The notes under the pieces were generated by a model that saw nothing but the letters and a program-made list of their open reading frames with translations, did not search any database and was not told the DNA's origin. From Ligula intestinalis (Eukaryota > Platyhelminthes > Cestoda > Diphyllobothriidea > Diphyllobothriidae), in NCBI GenBank assembly GCA_036362985.1, contig JAYGXS010000005.1, forward strand, positions 53,761,732-53,825,731: a DNA stretch of 64,000 bases, written 5' to 3'. Shown here one piece after another: positions 22,985 through 32,534 of this stretch (its first letter is position 1; the number at the start of each line of letters is the position of its first letter). The position numbers and the translations under genes are program-made.

Positions 22985-23925
22985 AGTGCTCATCAGCTGC
23001 GTCCTCTCGCTGCATAAAGTGAGTATCGAATGAACGAGCACATCAATTGAATACATACAGAAGGGGTCATAAAATCAGGTCAGGAATGTAAATTGGTAAT
23101 TGGCAAATTAGTCTACACAGGTCATTTTATTGACAAGTATAGAAAATCCCTACCGCAAAAGGTTAAAAAAACAGCCAGTTGCAGAAAAGCCCGTTTTCAT
23201 ATCCTTCTCATTTAAGGGTTACCACACCTTAAACACAGTCGAGAGACGCTTACCTAACACCATTGAAAGGACCTACTTTGCTGCTGACCTCATATTTTGC
23301 AACTGGATAAAGACCCTACCAATTCCAATTGCGAAGGATACCTTGCCATTGTACGCCACTTTAAATTGGATTTATGAATTAACATGCATTTGCGCATGTA
23401 AGTACATAGGGCAAACACAACGGCAATTGACAGCCAGAGCTAAGGAGCATTTGCCGATTTGGTTATTAAAACAGGAGAATAGAACTACACGTTCTTCCAT
23501 TACTGAAAACCTATTCGATACGGCCCTTCTGTAGACCCAAAAACATCCTTCCGAGTACTTGTTCAGGCGCTAACAACCCGTACCTTGCGCTACTTGGAGA
23601 CAACCTGTATAGGACAGTCAAAACCCGACCTTTGTAAACAGTTTGAGTGCGTTGTGGACCTAGCTTTGCCCTGATAATATCCGACTCCCTGATTCACACC
23701 TCCCCCTGCCCGCATTTCTGCTTTAAAGTTTTTCTCTACCTAACTGTTCACAGTGTTTTCACTTGCTTGCGTTACTAATTAGACTAATTAGTCCGATTCA
23801 CTAATTGACCTTCCTGACCTTCTGTATGAATTTAATTTTTGTATTCTGCATCCATTCCCCATTTTATGCAGCGAGGGAACACAGCTGATGAGCACTCGCC
23901 AACTGTATGGTTCCATTAAATTTCT
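22985..23925 (+). mobile_element. PLE fragment (lineage F) between inverted repeats
   Basis: gtgctcatcagctgcgtcct with tcgctgcataaa at 22985-23025 is complemented by attttatgcagcgagg and acagctgatgagcactcgcc at 23858-23900. The coding remnant at 23130-23534 lies between. Both arms hold a CTGATGA word, and the left arm on the minus strand also has GAAA nearby, which hints at a hammerhead relic with a collapsed stem II. Confidence 0.75.
23130..23534 (+). pseudogene. PLE GIY-YIG endonuclease, lineage F, partial
   Basis: The open frame holds ISFSFKGYHTLNTVERRL (the post-RT linker; a FKGY or FKGD-like motif is usual there), then IYELTCICACKYIGQTQRQL and TARAKEHLPIWLLKQ. KYIGQT with the following R and the E of KEH are the GIY-YIG active-site positions. 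The C-terminal block after FDTALL ends at a stop. No RT upstream. The frame is long but truncated, so it is probably not functional. Confidence 0.85.
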
Positions 23926-24074
23926 GCTGCATAGGCAATCTGCAGATTTGCACCTGGGAAAAGATGCTTCATATCCTGATCTACTCCAAGTCAGGTATTA
24001 CCCTCTAAGAAACGTAACAAGCTACAATTTCAAAGGCGGAATATCTATCAGAAAGTCCCAGGGGAATTCTGGGG

Positions 24075-24284
24075 TAGCTCGTAATGAGCATTAAACTTAA
24101 ATCCAACTAAACTAACCTAACAAAGGGAAAATAAAGTAAACCAATAAACTAAAATGGAGTCTCACACTAAAATTAAACTAAAAAACCTGATAATAAGTTT
24201 AAAACAAAACTAAAACTCAACAAAAAATGTAATTTACAATATACATAAATCAACGATAAATTATAATAAAACTGAGAAGAATAC
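24075..24284 (-). repeat. AT-rich AGTTTA-type tract (inverted copy)
   Basis: aaacttaaatccaactaaac, accaataaactaaaatggag and aattaaactaaaaaacc are the complement of parts of 19386-19520. The tract abuts the left inverted repeat of the PLE fragment at 24285, just as the other copy abuts the right end of the element at 18385. Confidence 0.6.
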
Positions 24285-25185
24285 GATTTTATCACTGGGC
24301 CAATATGTTTATTTGCCTCACGTTTAAACATCCTACGTGGATTCTTCATCAGAGACGTAGTCAGAGAGCATTAACAGATAGGGTAGCACATGCACAGGAG
24401 TTTGCAGTATTTATAGAATACAGTCATTAAAGCAAACATACAACGACAATTAATGTTAATTGCCTCTTTGCGCGTGGATAGTTTATTGGTTGGCACGAGG
24501 GCTCTGACCTGTTGCAATTTCATCACGCGTGGTGGACTCGGGCGTGATGATCGCTCGGCCATCTGGCCCTTCGGTGTTGGCGCAGGATGACGCGGTGGCC
24601 TGTCTGTTTCCCAAATGGTGACTTGCTTTGGCCAAATTGAGTCTCAGCACCAAATATAGATTGGGCAAATCGTTGCACCTTTTTATGGATTGGGGGCCCG
24701 TGAAACATGAGTCAAATAGTTCTCGGCTCACCCAATTGTCACCTCTTGCGAGAATTTCGGCCTTATGAAATTTGAATGTGTGGCCGGGTCTCGTCGAATG
24801 AGCCGCAATTGAAGACTCATTTTGGCCGAAACAAGTCGCCACTTGTGGAGCGGTCAGGCCAACGCGTCATCCTACGCCAATACCGGAGGGCCACATGGCC
24901 GAGCAATCATCACGCCCGAGTCCATCACGCGTGATTAAAGTTCAACACGTCAGAGCCCGCATGCCTGTTAACAAACTACCAACACGCAAGAAGGCCATTA
25001 ACGTTAATTGTGACTGTATGTTTTCAGTAATGACTGTATCTTATAAATACTGCAAACTCATGTGCATGTAGTAACCGTTTCTGCTACAGTTTTCTGCCAG
25101 TGTCTCTGATGATGAATCCGCGATAGATGTCAAAACGCCAAGTGAATAAACGTATTGTCCCACGGCTCGAGTCACTTCTTATCTC
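24285..25185 (-). mobile_element. PLE fragment (lineage A) as a large foldback
   Basis: The left arm 24285-24610 is complementary to the right arm 24865-25185 (for example ggactcgggcgtgatgatcg against atcatcacgcccgagtcc), arms of about 320 bp. The centre of about 255 bp carries the endonuclease C-terminal part on the minus strand. Hammerhead relics lie in both arms: minus 24315-24354 (CTGATGA intact, GAAA changed to TAAA) and plus 25102-25143 (CTGATGA intact, GAAA changed to CAAA). Confidence 0.85.
24483..24842 (-). pseudogene. PLE lineage A endonuclease C-terminal part
   Basis: The minus frame contains STRPGHTFKFHKAEILARGD, NWVSRELFDSCFTGPQSIKR and CNDLPNLYLVLR. It matches the last third of the lineage A protein at 18809. 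The reading continues into the inverted-repeat arm, so the last ~60 codons are repeat sequence. The VVYRIWC/YVGETG catalytic part is missing. Confidence 0.8.
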
Positions 25186-25319
25186 AGTTACTTCCTTGGA
25201 CTTGCATGCTCGTTTGTATTGGCAGTTATGTAAGTCAGAACTCGCACAGCAACCATCGCGCAACTAGCGCACAAACGGGCAGCTATGCTCGGTAGGAAGA
25301 ATCGGTTGTCATCGATATG

Positions 25320-25450
25320 CACTAGAACCTGACTATATTTTAGAAATACTGTAAATTCATGCCTGCGTGGACTACCCGTTTCTGCTATTGTCCTTGAGGG
25401 CTGATCCGCGACGCAATCCCAAACGTCTGGCGAATGCACTTCCTAGCGAT
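25320..25450 (+). repeat. PLE lineage A terminal-repeat relic
   Basis: aatactgtaaattcatgcct, then ctgatccgcgacgcaatccc and aaacgtctggcgaatgcac resemble 25020-25160 (direct orientation). The hammerhead core is broken. Confidence 0.6.
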
Positions 25451-26679
25451 CAAGTCTACTTATCATCAGAATTCTAGGCTCTGAGCTTCTTGAAAAGTTG
25501 GGCTGCATGTACTGGGTCGGAAGAGATGTGAACGGAAGTTAATTTAAAACCAGAGACCCTATTCCAAAGAAGGGAACAGCCTGGTTACGGCTGTTTCGGT
25601 TTTTGAGGTTTGTTTTGCACAAAGCTAGCGCGCGCGCTTTCCTCTGGTTTCCTGTCTATCGTCAGCGGGACTGAACGCTGGAGTTTAATGGTTCTGCATT
25701 TAAATTTACGAGAGAAAGGACATTAAAATGTTTATCGTGTCCTTAATCACAGGATTAATGGCCGCGGCGAAAGGGTAGTGTTTTAATGAATAGGAGCAAA
25801 ACAGGGATTTTTGATTAGGACCGCGCTTACAAACGCCTTACTTTCATTGCGTTCGTGCCAATAAGGCCTGCCATACGTAAAATGTATTTGCTAGTTTTGG
25901 ATCAGTAAAATCTTTTTGCATGACCCAGTGAATAGATGAAACGGGAAAGTCTGGCAAGCTGAAATCTAGTGATTCTAGGCTGGCTTGCGTACCGTTCTCT
26001 GGCTTTTGATTTGAGGACGAGCCTATTTAGCCTTTGAGGAAACAAAGAACGTATGAAATTTCGCAGAAATGTACTAAATGTGGTGGGGCACGATTAATGC
26101 TTCGATTTGTACGACTGACTTGGTCGATGGGTAGAGTGTAGGCCCGGAATCCGTTTGAATTTTTAACTTGATAACGAGAAGCGAAAGAGGTCTGAACGCA
26201 TGATTGGTATACCACCTAGTTACCCTTGGTATAATCTTAAAAAACGCTTAAGCTTATGCTTGATTCCAAATATTTAAGGCGACTCCGCGCAGAATAGGCT
26301 AAGTTTGGAGTAGTTGAGACCGTCGCACGCACAAGTGAAAAAACCACAATCCTTGAAATGCAAGGTCACAATGCCAAGGTCATAAAGTTGGCTGTGATTA
26401 GCCCGCTGATGTACAACTTCTGGACTCGCTGGGCATATCCCGGAGCTGTAGCACGTCTTCCAAACTATACTTACGATTAAATTAACGGTTGCCGATCGCT
26501 GACGAAAGTCATCTGCCCTGGATAAAGGCCCTGACAACAGCCGTAGCAGCTGGCAGTATAGTGCATATAGGGCCTCTGTTGAGGCCCAAGGCAGACCGAG
26601 AAAAATAAGTTCCGCTAGTAGTCAGGTGAACGTTCATCAATGAGTGTCAGTTTGCCCGACCTAACCCGAAAAGACAACG

Positions 26680-26830
26680 AGCTTGTGGCTCAATTGTAAG
26701 GGTGTTAGATTCTGACCAAAAGGTCGCGAGTTCGAGGCTCGGGTGCGGCACTACCTGGGTTTGGGTATGACTGTCTGACGACGGATTAGAAGCCAGAACT
26801 AGCCATTCAAGTCTCTCTTGTCTTTGCCGC
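26680..26830 (+). mobile_element. tRNA-headed SINE with hammerhead ribozyme, copy 1
   Basis: The 5' part is tRNA-like: box A tggctcaattgtaag (26686-26700) and box B ggtcgcgagttcgaggc (26722-26738). About 30 bp later comes a hammerhead at 26769-26813: GACU, CUGACGA, stem II CGGAUUAGAAGCCA, GAAC, UAGCCAUU, AGUC. The catalytic GAAA is GAAC here, so this copy is probably inactive. Transcription would be by RNA polymerase III. Confidence 0.8.
26769..26813 (+). ncRNA. Hammerhead ribozyme motif in SINE (core mutated)
   Basis: Helix I GACU/AGUC pairs perfectly; CUGACGA fits CUGANGA; stem II GG/CC with a partly paired interior; GAAA is GAAC. Confidence 0.65.
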
Positions 26831-28095
26831 AGTACTATCTGCCTGAACTACATGCGGTTATGTCGGACACTGTAATTTGCATGAAAGGGGTCGGACCACT
26901 GATGTGTTTGTAAAGGCCTTAACCGGTTCGGATCCATTGTTAGTGAGAGTTAAGAATTGAAAGCATAAATTATAACACATGCTTTTGAACCAGGTTCAAC
27001 TGTCCTGGACATTAAAATGCGTTTTCTTATGATCAGCAGATTGAAAGCAAACTCGATGTTTGGTCATCGAGCATCTCTCCTGAACTTACGTATTACTTTA
27101 GACAAAAACATCCTCTTTGTGTGAATGCTGATTAATTTCGCTTGAGTCTGTTCACGAGAGACAGGGATATTTGGTTATGTACGAACGAATATTAGCGTAA
27201 TTTTGAGTCTTTATGCATTGGGTATTTCGATTTCACTGCCTCTGATTGTTATCATGCTCCTGTGGATCTTGAAGTATCCTTAATTTCAATACTTGCTGGA
27301 AATTTACCGAAGGTCCCCAAAATTGTTTTAATGATCGATTGTTTGGTAGCAAATAAACACGCCATAAATAAAATTAGAGATAGTTAATTTTATTTGCTGC
27401 TTACTGTTGGTTTTATTCCAGTTTATTATTAAGTTTTATTAGTTTTAGACCTATTTTTAGTTTGGTTAGTTCAGTTTATTTTAGTTTACGTTTGTATATT
27501 TAGTTTACTGACGTTTTTTCAGTTTTAAATGTGTTAGTGACACGTGGTTGCTTTTTGCGTTAAAATATTTAGTAGTTTACTTTACACCAGTTTAGTTGGC
27601 GTGGTTTTCTTAAATCGTTTATAGTTTCGTTTGTTTTATGTTCAGTATTATAGTTTGTTATAATTTCGATAAGATTTTAGTTTCGTTAGTTTAAATAACG
27701 TTAGTTTACCGTTCTTTTGTTAGTTGACCTTAGTTCTAATTAGTTAGTTCATAGTTTTGGTAGTTTTGCTTATTTTTTTTAAAATTTATGTAGTTTGAGT
27801 TTGGTGTGAGTTAAGTTTGCTGTTTAGTTTGAGACGTACTACTGATATGTGGGCTTTATTTAATTTTTGACTCCACGTTACTTTAATCTGGGAAATTCAT
27901 AGTTCCTTGCGTCGTTCTGATAATTTTATAAGTTCCCGATATGAGCGTAGTTGCACATGTATTTATGACCCGCTATTTTGTTGTCAAACATTAGACTATT
28001 TAAAGAATTCTTATAAATTTTTCTACTTCTTTACGCTCCACATTTTCTTCCTCTGTAATGCCCACACTGTAAAATATTTTTAGGTATTACCGACA
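26830..28095. other. No gene; AT-rich AGTTTA tract at 27360-27860
   Basis: 26830-27350 shows nothing recognisable. 27360-27860 is a long run of tttagttta-type words like those at 19386 and 24075, here without an adjoining PLE end. Confidence 0.5.
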
Positions 28096-28105
28096 AAGGC
28101 ACGGA

Positions 28106-28150
28106 CGCTAGGATGGCTTTTTCTGGCTAATTAGCCGTTGTGAGCTAGCG
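28106..28150 (-). ncRNA. Hammerhead ribozyme motif in SINE (helix I and II perfect)
   Basis: Minus: CGCUAG, CUCACAA, C, GGCUAAUUAGCC, A, GAAA, AAGCCAUC, CUAGCG. Helix I is six perfect pairs with a sequence different from the GACUGG/CCAGUC of other copies, and stem II is a perfect GGCUAA/UUAGCC hairpin. CUGAUGA has decayed to CUCACAA, so it should be inactive. Confidence 0.7.
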
Positions 28151-28262
28151 ATACCCAAATCCAGTGTAGCCGATAGAATTACAGCCACATTCGAATTTCG
28201 AACCCGAGTCTCTCCGGTCAGAGGCAAACGCCCTAACCATTGAGCTACCGGGCCCGATATCT
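28106..28262 (-). mobile_element. tRNA-headed SINE with hammerhead ribozyme, copy 2
   Basis: Minus strand: head ggcccggtagctcaatggtt (box A) at about 28235-28255, box B gggttcgaaattcgaa near 28188-28204, then the hammerhead at 28106-28150. The head resembles a full tRNA 5' half, including an anticodon-arm-like segment, but lacks a clear acceptor stem, so it is not a tRNA gene. Confidence 0.8.
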
Positions 28263-29231
28263 TGTGGGTTTTTGACCGGGAGTACAATTACCTAAGGCTA
28301 CATAAGATTGATGAACACCGTTCGCGTATTATACAAGGATGGGGTTTAAGTGTGTTGTTTTAGGAAATGTTAGGGCATTAATAACTGTTGTTGCTGTACA
28401 CTGTTTTTACTTTTTGAGGTTTTTTCATTAAATCAAACTGTCAGGTTGGCTGTTCAGCCTATTGTTAACGGTAAGACTCAACGTAAAAGCGTTTTTTGCC
28501 TTTTAATGAAACGGAATTTTGCACGGACTGAAGCTAATGAGACTAAAAGAACGGCCAGCCCCTGTTTGAGATTCTTTCCCCAAACCGCCTCACAGAGGAC
28601 TTTTCAGCGGTCTCTATGTCCTCTTTTGTAAAATTGACAGCAAATGAAATGCGTTGGCCTGCCTATGAGAATCTTTACTTTTAAACTTAAGATTACGCCG
28701 CACAATTAAGGTCTTAAGCAACTGAGAAATTGGGGTGAGGGTGCAATAATATTTTTTCTACGGTTGTTTCTGATATAGCGGTGGTAAGACGCTGAGATAG
28801 ATAGCCCAGTAGTACAGACGGTTTTGATCAGAATTTGAGGAAGGGTGAAAACGATCTAGTTACATTTCTTAATTTGATCTAAGAGAAAATGCTGTCGTAA
28901 ATACTAACCCCAGTCTAAATATCTGCGTTAAGATTAGCGCAAAGCTCCTGGATAATAAGGTTTCATATTCTTATGTTTTTCGTAGCGGCTTTCAAGTGCT
29001 ACCATCCGGCCACCGAATTATACACGTTTTTGGCCTCTCTGGTGTCTTATGTCCCCTGTCAATTAAAATTTCATTCAAAGAGGAAGCATTTTCACCAGTG
29101 AATTCCTCATTCGTGATGTGAGATTCCAGAACCCGTCGCAGATCAGAATGAACGTTGGGTACGCCTCAGCCTATCTCTAAAGTTCATAACCCAACACGGA
29201 GTATGGGAACGGCAGGTCGTTGCGCTTGGTG

Positions 29232-29425
29232 ATTTACTGTGGGCCTGAAAACCATGGCTCGAGCAGCTCGCGGCTTACACGGTTGTCACCTCGTGCGACG
29301 ACTTCGGCCTCGTTAAACTTGCGGTCATAGTTATAAGTGTAACGAGGCCAAAACCTTCGCATAAGGTGACAACCGCGTGAGTCGCGAGCTGCTCGAACCA
29401 TGGTTTTCAGGCTCACAGTCAATCA
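29232..29425. repeat. Near-perfect ~190 bp palindrome of PLE lineage A sequence
   Basis: gtgggcctgaaaaccatggc at 29240 faces its complement near 29390-29425 (gaaccatggttttcaggctc). Arms of about 95 bp are joined by almost no spacer. The sequence encodes the RVSRELLEPWFSGPQ block of the lineage A protein on the minus strand. Confidence 0.85.
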
Positions 29426-29689
29426 TCAGGCGCAACAACCTACCGTTAGAATACTCCGTCTTAACACATTTTCTGAACAGGAGTGTCAGTCACTAGGGAA
29501 GAGCCGCGCGCAAGCAACCATTCCGACGATAGCGAACATAATTGTCGCATAATTATCAAACCCTCATCCGACACGGACAATGAGACCGCGGCAATTAATG
29601 AGCCAAAAGCAAAGTGCCAAGCTATTACCGCATCAATTAAGATTCCATGCAGATGACTGCTACGAACTATCAACACCGTGCAATCCCTG

Positions 29690-29810
29690 CATGTATCACC
29701 CCAATCTGCGCATGTCTCCCGCTATCCTGCGGTTACTTATGATTAGGGATTTTCTACAGAATCCGAAACGTGAGGAAAATAACATTTATGTTCCGGTAAT
29801 CCCATGTTCT
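29690..29810 (+). repeat. PLE-type terminal-repeat relic (lineage I)
   Basis: aatctgcgcatgtctcccgc, ttaggga, gaatccgaaacgtgaggaaa with a ccggtaatcccatgttcttt tail. The same order occurs at 57775-57895 and inverted at 51950-52040. The end gaaacgt-aggaaaataa mimics the 3' half of the hammerhead in lineage A. Confidence 0.55.
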
Positions 29811-30023
29811 TTTTCTGAATGCTCCTCTGTATAGGAATCTAAGTACGTTGTGACTACAGACTTCCACCATCTGATATTTATGGGGAGCAGCAGTTGTCCT
29901 GATCATATGTGCAAATTAACCGGGGATATCCACTTGCACTTTATTGTATCACCTTCTCTCCTAACGTGGAACATTTTTTACGCCTCCGTATCTCCTTTTT
30001 CTTGTCTCTACCTACCCCCTCAG

Positions 30024-30216
30024 CCTATCGGTTGACGACACAGTCAAAGCGTGTCTTCGAATGTTTACCGACCTGGACCTCGTCAACCGTTTTCATATTG
30101 ACTACACCTCTCTCTGCCGCTGGCTGCTGTCTGTAAAGAAGAACTACCGGGATGTCATCTACCACAACTGGCGTCATGCGTTCAATGTGGCACAAACCAT
30201 GTTTTCAATGTTCAAG
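30024..30216 (+). CDS. PDE exon: N-terminal part of catalytic domain, catalytic His motif
   Basis: A strong pyrimidine tract precedes the acceptor cag (30021-30023) and the donor is gttagt at 30217. The first base completes the split codon from the exon at 20297, giving DFHLSVDDTV. The 64 full codons include CLRMFTDLDLV, the helix LCRWLLSVKKNYR and YHNWRHAFNV. In PDE5 terms the first His of HNWRH is the general acid and the second is a metal ligand; both are present. It ends MFSMFK in phase 0 and joins directly to [12 protein letters not shown] of the next exon, as in the vertebrate proteins. No frameshift or stop is seen, so the exon looks functional. Confidence 0.93.
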
Positions 30217-30344
30217 GTTAGTCAGCAGATGCCTAGATGATCGTGTCAGCCAGCGCCTTTCTGTTTTACGAAATTCCAGTGATAACCGTAAAAATGCAGG
30301 GTAATAATGATTATAGAGGCCAACTTATAATAAAAAAACTACCG

Positions 30345-30676
30345 TCAAATGTTCGGTAGCCTGGCTTTTAATTGTTTCGTTAAATTCCACCAATATGAGG
30401 ACGAATTTCTATTTAAGTTTAATTCCGCCTACATAAGATCAAATTTCCCTCGATTAATTTTCGTATTCTACGCAATAGACGTTTATGTTGATTGAATTTA
30501 ATTCTATTTAGCATTTTCAAACAAGCATGATGTTATTTAATCTAATATTTTTTGGTCAATTCTGCTACAATTACATATGAATTTACGCTCACTAGCCAAG
30601 AATTAAATGTTCAACCGCAAAATACTTTAAGCAGTTGCGGGGGGGGAATAGATATCTAGTGGGCCCTACAAATCAT
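30345..30676 (+). repeat. Interspersed repeat of unknown class, copy 2
   Basis: Inverted partner of 4805-5140 (see there). It lies in the intron just after the exon at 30024-30216 and starts only 129 bp past its donor site. Confidence 0.75.
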
Positions 30677-30934
30677 TTTTTGTCAAATGTAGATTCCGAA
30701 AGTTTAAAATAGCGTCTGAGCGCGTTTCACGCGACCTGATTCGCAATTGCGCATGAAAAAAGCTATGAAAGATAGGAAACGTCAAAAGAAGGGATATCAA
30801 CTCCCATGTCCTAACTCTTATTCAGACTTTACCCCCAATGCTGATGCTAACTTGAATCCTAGACCTAATTAAATGCGAACTTTTACCATAAGTATAACCG
30901 ATAACACTAGCTTAAGTAGTACACCTCATGTACT

Positions 30935-31437
30935 CCTAGTCCCAGACTTTCGTCCTACGGAAACGGTGATTATCGAGGTTTTATGGGTTGAGAATTAGGA
31001 TACGCATTAAAATATACTTTAATAACTGCCATATGCATTTTCATTGTATTGCATTAAGAAAGGTCGTTAATTTATATCTGTAGATATTCCTAAGCTGTAT
31101 TGTCGTTTAACGTATCGCAGAAAAAACCCGATTATCAAAATACAGGTATCTTAAAATTCCTGAAAAATAAAAATGGTTGTTAGGAGGTCGTGTACTTCAA
31201 CCTACCGGCGGTCCAACTTGCCGTTCTGGAGTTAGATTAGTATATTACGCGGCGCAAAGCGGCGCGCTTACCTTCAATTTACATGCGGAACAACTTACTC
31301 CCAGCGACCGTGGAAAACAATTCAACTACATTTTTCCACGTTCCGCTTACTTCTACAAATCTCCTTCACTTAATATCTTTTTTCCCCACCTTAATACCCC
31401 TATAACGACCGCTCCCGTAGGACAAAATGCTGGGACC
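30935..31437. mobile_element. Foldback element F, copy 2
   Basis: Left end ctagtcccagactttcgtcc, acggaaacggtgattatcga; right end ataacgaccgctcccgtagg, acaaaatgctgggacc. Interior words gttaggaggtcgtgtactt and gcggcgcgcttaccttcaat match the other copies. It sits in the phosphodiesterase intron. Confidence 0.8.
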
Positions 31438-31444
31438 ACAGGCA

Positions 31445-31616
31445 CAGTGGAGTCCGGTTAATGTGGACACCTCCGTTCCAGGCCAACTGTCCATATTAAC
31501 CGGTTGTCCACATTAACCGGACTCCACTGTACTATGGAGAAATTCCGTTCCTGGCCAACTGTCCACATTAAGCGGTTGTCCACATTAACCGTGTCCACAT
31601 TAACCGGACTCCACTG
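31445..31616. mobile_element. Tandem MITE-like short inverted-repeat elements
   Basis: 31445-31529 starts cagtggagtccggttaatgt and ends in the exact complement (acattaaccggactccactg), 85 bp in all. A second copy of the same right end stops at 31616, with an internal duplication of ttgtccacattaacc. CAGT-type ends followed by TA are typical of pogo/Tigger-related elements. Confidence 0.8.
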
Positions 31617-31854
31617 TATATGAGGAGCAGTACTTGAACTGCCTTTGGCCTTTCACCTTCGTGAAATTTAGCGAAAAGCTAATATTTCCTTGCGTTGGCC
31701 CTAGAATGCTTAATGTTGACATTTTCCTGTGGAGGCCAACCAGGTATTATCAGAATGAAGATTAGTATTTCGTTATTTTGTGGCTACAATTAGGCCCTTC
31801 TGTGCATCCGTTGACTTTCCATTTTCTTTGCCATTTGCATGCTCCACGTTATAG

Positions 31855-32052
31855 ACCGGAGGACTACAATCACTGTTTGGCGACCTGGAGTGTCTTGCAA
31901 TCATAATTGCCTGTCTTTCGCATGATCTGGATCATCGTGGTACAAACAACCAGTTTCAGATCAAAACAATGTCACCGCTGGTAAATCTCTACTCTACCTC
32001 CGTCCTCGAGCATCATCACTTCGATCAGTGCATCATGCTCCTGAACACTAAA
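31855..32052 (+). CDS. PDE exon: HD signature of the catalytic domain
   Basis: The acceptor is the tag ending at 31854 and the donor is gtgagc at 32053. The exon gives 66 codons. It contains [12 protein letters not shown], which fits the PDE class I signature H-D-x-x-H-x-G-x-x-N, with the His-Asp pair that binds the catalytic metals. Downstream are [10 protein letters not shown] and [15 protein letters not shown], the H-loop and following helix. The exon sits less than 300 bp from a two-part MITE-like repeat (31445-31616) and about 480 bp from a PLE relic (32535-33440), yet its coding frame is intact. The Asn-Thr-Lys at its end joins GNEILGNL of the exon at 49424, matching the PDE5/11 alignment across the junction. 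Confidence 0.94.
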
Positions 32053-32314
32053 GTGAGCCAGCGATTAATTTGTTGCATCTTTGCTGTTGAATTAACCCAC
32101 TCTAAACCTCTGATTGAGCCTCTTCGCCGATTGTGTCGAAGTTTCCGTAATTTAAACTGCCATGCCGACGTCGCAAACGTTTTCGCGCTGCGTTGGATGA
32201 CCTGTCTTTGCCTTGAATTGTTCATTTTAGGCTACTATACGTAACCAGAGCTTGTAAAGTAGTCTTCATTTGCAATTTGGAGTCTTAAAATGGTAATTTT
32301 GAAAGTCTAGTTTG

Positions 32315-32530
32315 GCGAGTATACGTGTACTTTCGTCAAATTCTCGTCAGGCCTTACCTTTATATGAAAACTGGGTGCAAGTTCAAACGTGTTCGTCTTT
32401 TACGACAAGTGATTCGTGGGAATGCGGGGAAGGTCGAAAAGCGAAGGCTAGTTGTAAGGGGGGGGGGGGTTGATGGAGCGGTCTAGGGGAGGGGGAGGAC
32501 GGGGTGAGGGAGACAAAGAGAGCGTGGATG
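32315..32530. repeat. PLE-B terminal-repeat trace and purine-rich tract
   Basis: tttggcgagtatacgtgtac at 32313 resembles the lineage B repeat at 8340. From 32458 a run of 12 G leads into ggggagggggaggacgggg and related purine-rich sequence up to 32525, ending just 3' (minus sense) of the PLE-B ORF. Confidence 0.6.
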
Positions 32531-32534
32531 ACGG

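Noticed and set aside
22985..23025. Hammerhead in PLE lineage F arm
   Set aside because: CTGATGA and GAAA occur within 20 bases on the minus strand but leave no room for a stem II; possible relic only.
28200..28262. A tRNA gene
   Set aside because: Box A and B are present but no matching acceptor stem; the sequence runs on into a hammerhead domain shared with other copies, so it is a SINE head.
32053..32244. Extension of the HD exon to the end of the open frame
   Set aside because: Homology stops exactly at a GTGAGC donor (32053), and the exon at 49424 continues the family alignment without a gap.
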